A DNA stretch of 64,000 nt. Source: JACNKJ01 sp964344565. GTDB lineage: Bacteria; Krumholzibacteriota; Krumholzibacteriia; JACNKJ01. The DNA lies in NCBI GenBank assembly GCA_964344565.1, contig CAYFNT010000006.1:62001-126000 (forward strand), written 5' to 3'. Shown one piece after another: positions 8,979 to 17,032 of the stretch. How positions within the stretch are numbered: the first letter of the stretch is position 1; every line of letters starts with the position of its first letter. A program made the position numbers and the translations under genes. Under the pieces are notes generated by a model. That model saw nothing but the letters and a program-made list of their open reading frames with translations, searched no databases and had not been told where the DNA came from.

Positions 8979-9049
8979 TGACCCGGACGGGTCATCAGGG
9001 ATTTGCGGATGGAACTCTCCATCCTGGCTGGGGAGGGCCTTCCTCCCCA
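8979..9049 (-). promoter_or_regulatory. Structured pnp leader (three hairpins)
   Basis: Three consecutive inverted repeats lie in the rpsO-pnp spacer: 9029-9049 (8-bp stem TGGGGAGG/CCTCCCCA), 9007-9024 (7-bp stem GGATGGA/TCCATCC) and 8979-8994 (7-bp stem TGACCCG/CGGGTCA). The last ends close to the pnp Shine-Dalgarno. None is followed by a T-tract, so they look like RNA-processing or regulatory stems, not terminators. Confidence 0.6.
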
Positions 9050-9066
9050 AATGAGTCTTCTAGCCT

Positions 9067-9336
9067 TTACCTTCGGAGTCCGAGATCCTGGATCAGCTGA
9101 CGGTAGGTCTCCAGCTTGGTCTTCTTCAGGTAATCCAGAAGGCGACGACGCCGGCCGACGAGCTTCATGAGCCCGCGACGGGAGTGGTGATCCTTCTTGT
9201 GGATCTTGAAGTGTTCGGTGAGCTGGGTGATCCGCTCGGTCAGCAGTGCAATCTGCACCTCGGCCGAGCCGGAGTCTTCGGAATGAAGGCGGTACTTCTC
9301 GATTATGCTCTGCTTGAGTTCTTGATCAAGCGCCAT
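9067..9336 (-). CDS. rpsO: 30S ribosomal protein S15
   Basis: An 89-aa primary 16S rRNA-binding protein. It carries the family signature HKKDHHSRRGLMKLVGRRRR (about 46-65) and is full length. The ATG at 9336 is preceded by AGGAGG. It lies between ribF and pnp in the standard order. A promoter candidate and a GC-rich hairpin immediately upstream suggest it can be transcribed separately and may be autoregulated through its leader, as known for S15 in other bacteria. Confidence 0.97.
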   Translation of the reverse strand: MALDQELKQSIIEKYRLHSEDSGSAEVQIALLTERITQLTEHFKIHKKDHHSRRGLMKLVGRRRRLLDYLKKTKLETYRQLIQDLGLRR

Positions 9337-9372
9337 CGTCTTTCCTCCTAGAAGTCGAGCAGTCGCGATGGC

Positions 9373-9396
9373 GGCAGACGGCCGAGGCCATCCGCC
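9373..9396 (-). promoter_or_regulatory. Hairpin in rpsO leader
   Basis: Minus strand GGCGGATGGCC, loop TC, GGCCGTCTGCC: an 11-bp stem including two G-U pairs, starting about 6 nt after the predicted transcription start and about 36 nt before the rpsO start codon. It may be an S15-binding element; inference from position only. Confidence 0.5.
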
Positions 9397-9408
9397 TATG
9401 GGGAGTGC

Positions 9409-9437
9409 AAGCTAACATGGGACAGATCGGCTGTAAA
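9409..9437 (-). promoter_or_regulatory. Candidate promoter of rpsO
   Basis: Minus strand TTTACA (9432-9437), 17-bp spacer, TAGCTT (9409-9414), in the 119-bp ribF-rpsO gap. Confidence 0.55.
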
Positions 9438-9455
9438 GGCCCAAAACCTAAGTCC

Positions 9456-10400
9456 TTAGAGGTTTTTCCGGTCCTCCAACTCGAGTATCTCCCGGAGACG
9501 CGATAGGTCTTTTCGAATCTGCTCCCGCAGGGCCTCGACATCCGGGAATCTCTTCTCAGCTCTAAATCGCTGCAAAATATCGACTTCCATGTGTCTTCCG
9601 TAGAGGTCTCCCTGGAAGTCCAAAAGGTGCGTTTCGGCCACGAAACGGTCCCGGAGGGTGGGCGCCATGCCCAGATTCATGAGTCCCTCCCTGGGCCCGC
9701 CTCCCTCCAAGCGGGCCCTGATCCGATAGACCCCCTCCGGAGGCAGCAGCTTCTGGTCCGGGAACTCCTCGAGGTTGGCCGTGGGAAAACCGATCTCGCG
9801 CCCCCGGCCGTCGCCTTTCACGACGCGCCCGCTGAGCCGGAAGGGACGTCCCAGACGATGGGCGGCGGCCTCCAGGTCGCCCTCCTCCACGGAGGCGCGG
9901 ATGCGCGTGCTGCTGATGATCTCGCCGTCCAGGAAGCAGGGCTCCACCACCTCCATGCCGAAGCCGTGGCTCTCGCCCAGGGCGGCCATGTCTTCGGCCG
10001 AACCGCCGCGACCCCGACCCATGCGGAAATCGTATCCGGCCACCAGATGCCTCATGCCCAGCTTCGCGAGCAGCACCTCCCGCGCGAAGACGTCGAAGGG
10101 AGTGGCGGCCAGATCCGGCGTGAAGGGCAGGATGAGCAGTTCGTCGATGTCCAGGGGCGCGAGTAGACCGATGCGCTCCGGGATGGTCGAGATCATGCGC
10201 GGCGCGTCCTGGGGACGAACCAGCGCCAGGGGATGGGGATCGAAGCTGATGACCAGGGAGCTGTCCACATCTTCGCGGGCGCGGGCCTCCCTCAAGGTCT
10301 CGAGGATACGCAGATGTCCGCGATGAACGCCGTCGAAGACGCCGATGCTGATCGCGCGCGACGCGAGCTCCAGTTCGCCGAGGCTGTAGGCCACACGCAT
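9456..10400 (-). CDS. ribF: Bifunctional riboflavin kinase / FAD synthetase
   Basis: A 314-aa enzyme converting riboflavin to FMN and FMN to FAD. The N-terminal adenylyltransferase domain shows GVFDGVHRGH (about 21-30) and SFDPHPLALV. The C-terminal kinase domain has GRVVKGDGRGREIGFPTANL (about 191-210). Length is standard. The ATG at 10400 shares one base with the truB stop (TGATG), so translation is probably coupled. Its position between truB and rpsO is the usual one. Confidence 0.95.
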   Translation of the reverse strand: MRVAYSLGELELASRAISIGVFDGVHRGHLRILETLREARAREDVDSSLVISFDPHPLALVRPQDAPRMISTIPERIGLLAPLDIDELLILPFTPDLAATPFDVFAREVLLAKLGMRHLVAGYDFRMGRGRGGSAEDMAALGESHGFGMEVVEPCFLDGEIISSTRIRASVEEGDLEAAAHRLGRPFRLSGRVVKGDGRGREIGFPTANLEEFPDQKLLPPEGVYRIRARLEGGGPREGLMNLGMAPTLRDRFVAETHLLDFQGDLYGRHMEVDILQRFRAEKRFPDVEALREQIRKDLSRLREILELEDRKNL

Positions 10401-11299
10401 CAGGCGCTCTCCAGGGTCTTGCGGAGTCGCAGTCGGGGACCGTCCTCGCCCTCCTCGACCCGAGCCAGGGCGCGAAGCGGTCCGCTCTCCTCGCGCAGGG
10501 CCACCCAGCTTCCCAGGGGCGGCATGGGATCGGGCGGGATCAGGTCGCCTTCCTCGGGCTGGCTTCCATGGCGCAGCCGGGGCAGGTAGCCCTCGCTCGC
10601 CACGGCGGCGGGCAGGTGGGCGAGGGCCGCATCGACGCTGATTCCCTTCTCCCGGGACGGACCCTCCTGGATCTCGGCGAGATCGGCGGCATCCTCCAGC
10701 TTGAAGGGCCCCGAGGCCAGTCGGCGCAGGGCCGACAGGTGCGCGGGGATGCCCAGGATCTCGCCCAGGTCCCGTGCGACGGCGCGAACGTAGGCGCCGG
10801 CGCTGCAGAGGATTTCGAGGTCGGCGCTGTTCTCGTCCATTCGAAGCAGCTGCAGGCGGGCGATGCGCACCTCGCGCAGGGGGGCGTCCACCGTCTTGCC
10901 CTTGCGGGCCTGCTTGTAGAGTGGAACGCCGTCCACCTTCACCGCCGAATAGGCCGGCGCCCGCTGCTCGGTTCGGGCCGCGAGTTCGGCCAGGGCCGCT
11001 TCCACGGCTTCGCGTTCCAGGGTGAATTCGCCGGATCGGGCGACGACCTTGCCCTCGGCGTCGTCGGTGTCGGTGGCCGCGCCGAAGCTCACCGTGCCGT
11101 GGTAGAGCTTCTCGTGATCGCGAAAGATCTCGGCGAGGCGGGTGGCGCGTCCGGTGAGCATCACGAGGAGTCCGGTGGCCATGGGATCGAGGGTGCCGGT
11201 GTGTCCCACCCGACGGGTGCCGAGTGCCGCGCGAACCGCGTCCACCATGTCGTGGCTGGTGGGTCCGGCCGGCTTGTCCAGGAGGATGACGCGCTCCAC
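10400..11299 (-). CDS. truB: tRNA pseudouridine(55) synthase
   Basis: A 299-aa enzyme that makes pseudouridine 55 in the T-loop of tRNAs. The N-terminus LLDKPAGPTSHDMV and the catalytic-Asp motif GHTGTLDPMATGLL (about 34-47) are diagnostic; a small PUA-like C-terminal domain follows. The start is GTG at 11299, a few bases after the rbfA stop. It sits in the infB-rbfA-truB-ribF order common to many bacteria. Confidence 0.95.
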   Translation of the reverse strand: MERVILLDKPAGPTSHDMVDAVRAALGTRRVGHTGTLDPMATGLLVMLTGRATRLAEIFRDHEKLYHGTVSFGAATDTDDAEGKVVARSGEFTLEREAVEAALAELAARTEQRAPAYSAVKVDGVPLYKQARKGKTVDAPLREVRIARLQLLRMDENSADLEILCSAGAYVRAVARDLGEILGIPAHLSALRRLASGPFKLEDAADLAEIQEGPSREKGISVDAALAHLPAAVASEGYLPRLRHGSQPEEGDLIPPDPMPPLGSWVALREESGPLRALARVEEGEDGPRLRLRKTLESA

Positions 11300-11304
11300 G
11301 ATCG

Positions 11305-11649
11305 CTAGGCCTCTTCCCGATTCTCCTCGATGACCTCGTCCAGGCGGTTGACCCGGTCGAGGCTGTCGTCCTGTTCGAATCGCAACTCGGGGGCTTCGCG
11401 CAGCCTGAGGCGGCGGCCCAGGGCGCCGCGCAGGAAACCCGCGCTCTTGTGCAGCCCCCCAGCCAGCTCGTAGGCGTCGCCGCCGACCGGCGGCATGTAG
11501 AAGATCCTCGCCACGGAGAAGTCGCGGTTCAATTCCACGGCCGTGAAGACCACGTCCTCCACGCGGGGATCGCGGATCTCGCTGGCCACCAGCTCGGTGA
11601 GGGTTTCCAGGATCTGCTGCTCGAGACGTTTCTTGTAGTGTCCGGCCAT
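11305..11649 (-). CDS. rbfA: Ribosome-binding factor A
   Basis: A 114-aa KH-like 30S maturation factor. The conserved IRDPRVEDVVFTAVELNRD (about 22-40) and ARIFYMPPV are visible, and the length is typical. The ATG at 11649 has AGGAC upstream. It lies directly between the DUF503 gene (8 bp) and truB. The acidic tail (EVIEENREEA) is common in the family. Confidence 0.93.
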   Translation of the reverse strand: MAGHYKKRLEQQILETLTELVASEIRDPRVEDVVFTAVELNRDFSVARIFYMPPVGGDAYELAGGLHKSAGFLRGALGRRLRLREAPELRFEQDDSLDRVNRLDEVIEENREEA

Positions 11650-11656
11650 GGTCGTC

Positions 11657-11938
11657 CTACCAGTATTCCGCGTTCTCTTCCAGAACGCTCAATCGATGTT
11701 CTCGGTCCACGAGGGAACGGATCTTCTCGAGCTGGGCGTCCCCCGCCGCTCGATGATCCACCACCGCCGCGATTCCCAGGCGCGCGCGATCGGGCGCGCT
11801 GCGAGGCTCCAGTTCGCTGACGGAGAGGTTGAGATCGCGACGAAGGCGCTTCTTCAGAGGCTCCAGAATGCCGCGGCGCTCCTTGAGGCTGCGGCATCCG
11901 GGAATGCGAAGATCCAGGCTCAGGATGAGCACCTGCAC
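11657..11938 (-). CDS. DUF503 family protein (YlxP-like)
   Basis: A 93-aa protein with the DUF503 hallmarks: start VQVLILSLDLRIPGCRSLKE, then KRRG-type helix (RRGILEPLKKRLRRD) and a second strand pair (RLGIAAVVDHRA). The family is short and ferredoxin-like, usually encoded between infB and rbfA as here, and linked by context to ribosome maturation; biochemical role not established. The start is GTG at 11938 with AGGAG eight bases upstream. Confidence 0.88.
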   Translation of the reverse strand: MQVLILSLDLRIPGCRSLKERRGILEPLKKRLRRDLNLSVSELEPRSAPDRARLGIAAVVDHRAAGDAQLEKIRSLVDREHRLSVLEENAEYW

Positions 11939-11948
11939 GGCGTGACTC

Positions 11949-14624
11949 CTAGAGCTTCCGCGCCACCTCTTCCATGGTGAAGGCCTCGAGGAGGTCCCCC
12001 ACCTTCAGATCCTGGAAGTCCTCCAGGCCGATGCCGCATTCGAATCCGGACTCCACCGCCCGGGCGTCTTCCTTGAAGCGCTTCAGGCTCGAGATGGTGC
12101 GGGTGCTCACCACCACGCCGTCGCGAATGACGCGGATGACGTTCTTCCGCTCGATCTTCCCGTCCTGCACCATGCAACCGGCGATGACGCCGATCTTGGG
12201 CACGCGGAAGAGTTCCCGCACCTCGGCCGTGCCGGTGACCTTCTCGACGCTGTCGGGGGTGAGCATGCCTTCCATGGCCAGCTTCACCGAGTCGACGGCC
12301 TCGTAGATGATGTCGAAGGTGCGGATCTCCACGCCCTCGCGCTTGGCCAGCTCCCGCGCCTGCGCCTGAGGACGCACGTGGAATCCGATGATGATGGCTT
12401 CGCTGGTCGAGGCCAGGAGCACGTCGCTCTCGGTGACGGTGCCCACGGCCTTGCGGATCACGTGCACCTTCACCTCCTCGGTGGACATCTTCTGGAAGTT
12501 GTCCGCCATGGCCTCCACCGAACCGGCCACGTCGCCCTTGATGATCAGCTTCAGCTCGTGCAGTTCGCCCTGCTGGATGCGCGAGTAGAGCTGGTCGAGG
12601 GTCATGTGGCGCTGGTAGCGGATCTCCTGCTCGCGCTTGAGCTGCTGGCGCTTGAGCGAAAGCTCGCGGGCCTCGCGCTCACTCTCCATCTGCATGAAGC
12701 TGTCGCCTGGCTCGGGCACTCCGCCCGCGCCGAGGATCTCAACCGGCATGCCGGGTCCGACCTCATCGACCTTCTGGCCCCACTCGTCCACCATGGCGCG
12801 CACGGTGCCGAAGAACTGGCCCACGGCGAAGTGGTCGCCGACCTTGAGCGTGCCCTGCTGCACGAGAACGGTGAAGACAACTCCCCGCCCGGGATCCTTG
12901 CGCGACTCGATGACCGTACCCTTCACGTGCACGGTCGGCGCGCCCTTGAGTTCGAGCATCTCCGCCTGCAGAAGCACGATCTCCAGCAGCTTGTCGATGT
13001 TCATGCCCTGCTTCGCCGAGATTGGCACCGCGGGCACGTCGCCGCCGAACTCCTCCACGGTGATGCCGTGCTGGAGCAGGTCCTGCTTGACCTTGTCGGG
13101 GTTGGCCTCGGGCAGGTCGATCTTGTTCACTGCCACGATGATGGGCACCTTGGCCGCCTTGGCGTGATCGATGGCCTCCACGGTCTGGGGCATCACCGAA
13201 TCGTTGGCCGCCACGATGAGGATGACGATGTCGGTCACCGAGGTTCCCCTCGCGCGCATGGCGCTGAAGGCCTCGTGGCCCGGCGTATCCAGGAAGGTGA
13301 CGCGTCCCTCGGGGGTCTGCACCGAGTAGGCGCCGATGTGCTGGGTGATGGCGCCGGCTTCCTTGTCCACCACGTTGGCGCTGCGGATGTAGTCGAGCAG
13401 CTTGGTCTTTCCATGGTCCACGTGTCCCATGACCGTGACCACCGGAGGACGGCCCTCCAGCTCATCCTCGCTGATCTCCGACTCTTCCTCGAACTTGTCC
13501 TCGCCGTATTCGCTGAGGAACTCCACCTCGAAGTTGTACTCGGCGGCGATGAGTTCGATGTCTTCCTTCTCGAGGCGCTGGTTGATGGTGACCATCATGC
13601 CGTTCTGCATGCAGGTGGCGATGAGGTCGGTCTCGGGAACGTCCATGGCCTGGGCCAGCTCGAAGAGCGTGGACAGGGGCAGCACCTTCAAAGCAGTGGG
13701 GCCTTCCATGACCTCGGCCTCGGCGCCGGGGGCGCCCGCCACCCGACGGCGCTTCTTGGACTTGCCGCCGGCGTCGGCCATGGTCAGCCGTACGCTCTTG
13801 GCGATTTCCTGCTCGTCGAGTCCGGAGCCCTTCTTCTTCTTCTTGCGCCGCTTGCCGGGCCCGAAGGCTCCGCCGGGAGCCGCACCGCGAGCGCTGGCGA
13901 TGTTGCCGCGGCCGCCCGCTCCGCCGGGTCCGCCGGGACGGCGCCCCTGGCTCTTGAACTGGAATCCCTTGACGATGTCGCCGCCGGGCTGTCCGCCCTG
14001 CTGGGGCGCTTCCTGCCGTTCGGGACGCTGGGAGCGCTGAGGCTTGGCGTCGGGACCGAAACCGGGGGCATAGCGAATGACCCGGGGCTTCTCTTCCTTC
14101 TTCGCTTCCTCGGGGGCGGGGTCCTCCGCGGCGGCCTCCCCGACCTGATCCTCCACCTCGGCCGGCCGGGGCGCCTCTTCCTTCACCACCTTGGTGGCTT
14201 TCTTGGCCACCCTCTTGGCCACCTTCTTGGCGGTCTTCTTCGTTGCCTTCTTCGCGGCGGGCTTCTCTTCGGCGGCCTCGGCCTCGGCGGCCTCGACTTC
14301 GGGGGCCTCGACGGGAGCTTCCTCGTCCTTCTTCTTGGCGACCTTCTTCGCGGCCTTCTTCGTCGCTTTCTTCGCGACCTTCTTCGCCGTCTTCTTCACA
14401 GCCTTCTTGGCCGTCTTCTTGGCGGCCTTCTTCGCCGTCTTCTTGACCGCTTTCTTCTCTTCGGCCTTCGGGGAGGCGTACTTCTTCTCCACCGCCTCGA
14501 GCATCTCGGGCGAAAGCGGAGACATGTGGCTCTTGACCTCGAATCCCTCGTCACGCAGGTAGTGAACGAGGTCCACTCCCTTCACGCCGAGGGTCTTAGC
14601 CACCTGGTAAATTCTCTTTGCCAC
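11949..14624 (-). CDS. infB: Translation initiation factor IF-2
   Basis: An 891-aa GTPase that brings fMet-tRNA to the 30S subunit. I chose GTG at 14624 (VAKRIYQVAKTLGVK) because GGGAGGT precedes it by six bases and the IF2_N domain starts there. Order: IF2_N (1-50), Lys/Ala-rich repeats (about 57-98 and 124-147), acidic and Gly/Arg-rich linker to 300, second IF2_N-like motif, G domain with GHVDHGKTK (400-408), DTPGHEAF and NKID, then domains II-IV. The Lys/Ala repeats (KKTAKKAAKKTAKKAVKK) match the style of the H1-like protein in this window. The start lies 2 bp after the L7Ae-like stop. Confidence 0.96.
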   Translation of the reverse strand: MAKRIYQVAKTLGVKGVDLVHYLRDEGFEVKSHMSPLSPEMLEAVEKKYASPKAEEKKAVKKTAKKAAKKTAKKAVKKTAKKVAKKATKKAAKKVAKKKDEEAPVEAPEVEAAEAEAAEEKPAAKKATKKTAKKVAKRVAKKATKVVKEEAPRPAEVEDQVGEAAAEDPAPEEAKKEEKPRVIRYAPGFGPDAKPQRSQRPERQEAPQQGGQPGGDIVKGFQFKSQGRRPGGPGGAGGRGNIASARGAAPGGAFGPGKRRKKKKKGSGLDEQEIAKSVRLTMADAGGKSKKRRRVAGAPGAEAEVMEGPTALKVLPLSTLFELAQAMDVPETDLIATCMQNGMMVTINQRLEKEDIELIAAEYNFEVEFLSEYGEDKFEEESEISEDELEGRPPVVTVMGHVDHGKTKLLDYIRSANVVDKEAGAITQHIGAYSVQTPEGRVTFLDTPGHEAFSAMRARGTSVTDIVILIVAANDSVMPQTVEAIDHAKAAKVPIIVAVNKIDLPEANPDKVKQDLLQHGITVEEFGGDVPAVPISAKQGMNIDKLLEIVLLQAEMLELKGAPTVHVKGTVIESRKDPGRGVVFTVLVQQGTLKVGDHFAVGQFFGTVRAMVDEWGQKVDEVGPGMPVEILGAGGVPEPGDSFMQMESEREARELSLKRQQLKREQEIRYQRHMTLDQLYSRIQQGELHELKLIIKGDVAGSVEAMADNFQKMSTEEVKVHVIRKAVGTVTESDVLLASTSEAIIIGFHVRPQAQARELAKREGVEIRTFDIIYEAVDSVKLAMEGMLTPDSVEKVTGTAEVRELFRVPKIGVIAGCMVQDGKIERKNVIRVIRDGVVVSTRTISSLKRFKEDARAVESGFECGIGLEDFQDLKVGDLLEAFTMEEVARKL

Positions 14625-14626
14625 TT

Positions 14627-14956
14627 CTACCTCCCAAAAATCGGGCCGGGATCGGATCCCTCCGCCTTCTTCCGAAGGGTCTCGGCCAGATGGGGATCGG
14701 TAATGCCGAGTATCGATACTTCCTTGCGCCCGAACCAATCGCCGAGCTCGTTTCGATCCGCGAGCCGGAGGACGGGCACCTTGCCCATGTCCATCTTCAG
14801 GAGCGAATCTCCCGCGTCGATGGCCAGGATGATCAATCTGCAGCGTTCACGATGCAGCGAACGCCTCACCGCCCTGAACCCGATCTCCAAAGCCCCGCTC
14901 TTGCGAGCGAGGTTTAGATAGGGAAGCAGGGCTTCCCTGGGATCCGACTCAGGCAT
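14627..14956 (-). CDS. L7Ae/YlxQ-like RNA-binding protein
   Basis: A 109-aa protein with an L7Ae-type fold: N-terminal helix (YLNLARKSGALEIGF), a central strand LIILAIDAGDSLLK and VPVLRLADRNELGDWFGRK. Similar short proteins (YlxQ/YbxF) sit between nusA and infB in many bacteria and bind kink-turn RNA. The ATG at 14956 overlaps the nusA stop by 8 bp. No YlxR gene is present between it and nusA. Family assignment comes from fold pattern plus context. Confidence 0.78.
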   Translation of the reverse strand: MPESDPREALLPYLNLARKSGALEIGFRAVRRSLHRERCRLIILAIDAGDSLLKMDMGKVPVLRLADRNELGDWFGRKEVSILGITDPHLAETLRKKAEGSDPGPIFGR

Positions 14957-16442
14957 CGACCCCGCTCTCGGCGGAGGGCGCGTCCTTCTTCTCGTCCTCC
15001 TCCTCGTCCTCCTCGACCTCGCTGAAGGTCAACTCGGGAACGGGTTCTGCCTTGGGCTCGGGAGCCTCGGCCGAGGCCTCGCCTCCCTCTTCCTGTTCTT
15101 CGTCTTCCTTGAAGAGCTGCTCGCGCTGGGCGCGCTCTTCCTCGAGCACGGCCTGTTCGCGCTCGATGAATTCCTTGCGCAGGGTCTCGATGTCTTCCAG
15201 GGCGAGACTCGCGGTTTCCATGAGGCTCTCGGCCTTCTTCTCGCCGATGCCCGGCAGTTCCTGCAATCCGTCCAGGCCCGAGGCGATGAGCTGCTCCACC
15301 GATTCGATGCCGGCCTCGCCGAGGGTTGCGGCCAGCTTCTCGCTGACGCCATCCAGGTCCGAGAGGGCCAGGGGATGCTCCTCCTCGGCCCGCGTGCGGA
15401 TGCGCAGCAGCTCGGAGGTCACCAGATCGAGGCTCCAGCCGGTGAGGCGTGAGGCCAGTCGAACGTTCTGCCCCTCGCGGCCGATGGCCAGGGAGAGCTG
15501 ATCGTCCTCAACGATGACCTGCATGCTGCGACCCTCCCAGCTCGAAACCTTGATGGCCGAGACCTGGGCCGGGGAGAGGGCCCGCGAGACGAAGGTGGCG
15601 GAATCCTCGTCCCAGGGCACGATGTCGATGCGCTCGCCGCTGAGCTCCTTCACGATGGCCATGACCCGCGCGCCGCGCATGCCCACGCAGGCGCCCACGG
15701 GATCGACGCGGTCGTCGTGGGACTGCACCGCGACCTTCGATCGCCAGCCGGGCTCGCGCGCGATGGCCTTCAATTCGACGAGGCCCTCGTAGACCTCGGG
15801 GATCTCCTGCTCGAACAGTCGCGCCAGGAAATCGGGGTGGGTCCGCGACAGGATGATCTGCGGGCCCTTGCTTTCGCGGTGCACTTCCAGCACCAGACCC
15901 TTGATGCTCTCGCTCTGGTGAAAGCGTTCGCGGCGAATCTGCTCGCGCCAGGGCAGCAGGGCCTCGGTGCGACCCAGATTCACCAGGATGCTTCCGCGGT
16001 CGATCTGCTGCACGGTGCCCGTGATGATCTCTCCCACCCGGTCGCTGTATTCGTTGAAGACGATCTCGCGCTCGGCGTCGCGCACGCCCTGCACCAGCAC
16101 CTGCTTGGCGATGAGGATGGCGTTGCGCCCGAACTCGGCCACGTCCAGGGGGATGCGGAGGGTGTCGCCCACCTCGGGATCGTCCACGTACTCCTCGGCT
16201 TCCTCCACCGTGAACTCCTGGTCTTCGTTCATGAGGTCTTCTTCGGTGACCACGCGCTTGACCAGATGGATCTCGATCTCGCCCTTCTCGGGGGAGATGT
16301 CCACGTCCACCTCGGCCTCGCTGCCGTGCTTGCGACGCACCGCCGAACGCAGGCTGAAAGCGAGGGCCTCCAGGAGCGTGTCCCGATCGACCTTCCTCTC
16401 CCGCGTGATCTGAATCAGTGCGTCGAAGAAGCCTTCACTCAT
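14949..16442 (-). CDS. nusA: Transcription termination/antitermination factor NusA
   Basis: A 497-aa protein binding RNA polymerase and nascent RNA. The N-terminal domain begins MSEGFFDALIQITRERKVD. An S1 domain lies around 135-200 (GEIITGTVQQIDRGSILVNL), then two KH domains (VGACVGMRGARVMAIVKEL; IGREGQNVRLASRLTGWSLD). The C-terminus has a helix-hairpin-helix region (LQELPGIGEKKAESLMETA) and a strongly acidic tail. Length is within the E. coli-like range. The ATG at 16442 overlaps the rimP stop by 4 bp. Confidence 0.96.
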   Translation of the reverse strand: MSEGFFDALIQITRERKVDRDTLLEALAFSLRSAVRRKHGSEAEVDVDISPEKGEIEIHLVKRVVTEEDLMNEDQEFTVEEAEEYVDDPEVGDTLRIPLDVAEFGRNAILIAKQVLVQGVRDAEREIVFNEYSDRVGEIITGTVQQIDRGSILVNLGRTEALLPWREQIRRERFHQSESIKGLVLEVHRESKGPQIILSRTHPDFLARLFEQEIPEVYEGLVELKAIAREPGWRSKVAVQSHDDRVDPVGACVGMRGARVMAIVKELSGERIDIVPWDEDSATFVSRALSPAQVSAIKVSSWEGRSMQVIVEDDQLSLAIGREGQNVRLASRLTGWSLDLVTSELLRIRTRAEEEHPLALSDLDGVSEKLAATLGEAGIESVEQLIASGLDGLQELPGIGEKKAESLMETASLALEDIETLRKEFIEREQAVLEEERAQREQLFKEDEEQEEGGEASAEAPEPKAEPVPELTFSEVEEDEEEDEKKDAPSAESGVDA

Positions 16443-16933
16443 TTCTTCCCTCCCGTGGGGCCCGTCGCCTTCCTCTGGCGTCCGGGGAACTGGGGTACGA
16501 GCCGGGCCTTCTCGATGTCGTCCAGGGGGATCCTCTCTTCCGCCTCGTCCGCCTTCAGGACGAGGACCGATCCCTCCAGGCCCAGGATCTCGCCTTCCAG
16601 GCTTCGGCCGCCGCCGTCGGCCAGCCTCTGCCGAACCTTCGCGATGCGCCCCTTGGCGATTTCGTAGTGCCGCGGCCTCGTCAGCGGGCGATCCATGCCC
16701 GGCGAGGACACCTCGAGGATATAGCGACCCTCGATGAGCTCCTCCGCGTCCAGCGCCCTCCCCAGGGCCCGGCTCACGGCGGCGCAGTGGTCCAGATTCA
16801 CGCCATCGTCAGAATGGATGCTGATTCTAAGCAGACGGCCCCGCTTGCCCGCCGGTTTGAGCGACCAGTCATAGAGTTCGAAGCCCGCGGCGCGGACCTC
16901 CTCCCGTAGCAGTTGGTCCAGGCCTCGCGGCAT
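16439..16933 (-). CDS. rimP: Ribosome maturation factor RimP
   Basis: A 164-aa 30S assembly factor. Signatures: GFELYDWSLKPAGKRGRLLR at the start, LDHCAAVSRALGRALD and YILEVSSPGMDRPLTRPRHY (about 93-112 of this start). I chose the ATG at 16933 (MPRGLDQLLREEV): GAGGT lies eight bases upstream, and an upstream in-frame start would pass through a terminator hairpin. First gene of the nusA-infB operon. The C-terminus is basic (GRQRKATGPTGGKK). Confidence 0.93.
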   Translation of the reverse strand: MPRGLDQLLREEVRAAGFELYDWSLKPAGKRGRLLRISIHSDDGVNLDHCAAVSRALGRALDAEELIEGRYILEVSSPGMDRPLTRPRHYEIAKGRIAKVRQRLADGGGRSLEGEILGLEGSVLVLKADEAEERIPLDDIEKARLVPQFPGRQRKATGPTGGKK

Positions 16934-16961
16934 GTATGACCTCGGAATCAGGGCGGACAAG

Positions 16962-16986
16962 AAAAAAAGTGGGCTTTCACCCACTT
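16962..16986 (-). terminator. Intrinsic terminator immediately upstream of rimP
   Basis: Minus strand AAGTGGG, loop TGAAAG, CCCACTT, followed by a T-run (seven T in total). It ends 29 bp before the rimP start codon. It can terminate the M28 peptidase transcript or act as an attenuator of the rimP operon. Confidence 0.8.
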
Positions 16987-16995
16987 CCGACGCAT

Positions 16996-17024
16996 ACAGT
17001 AGCCCAGCGCAGGCCCCTCCGCAA
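16996..17024 (-). promoter_or_regulatory. Candidate promoter upstream of rimP
   Basis: Minus strand TTGCGG (17019-17024), 17-bp spacer, TACTGT (16996-17001). The predicted start would lie about 55 nt before rimP, so the terminator above would fall in the leader. Only a moderate match. Confidence 0.35.
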
Positions 17025-17032
17025 GGGGTAAT

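Noticed and set aside
8963..9022. Upstream ATG for PNPase
   Set aside because: It would add 20 non-homologous residues across leader hairpins; the ATG at 8962 has the ribosome-binding site.
12378..14921. 847-codon open frame on the plus strand
   Set aside because: Antisense to infB, whose motifs are unambiguous.
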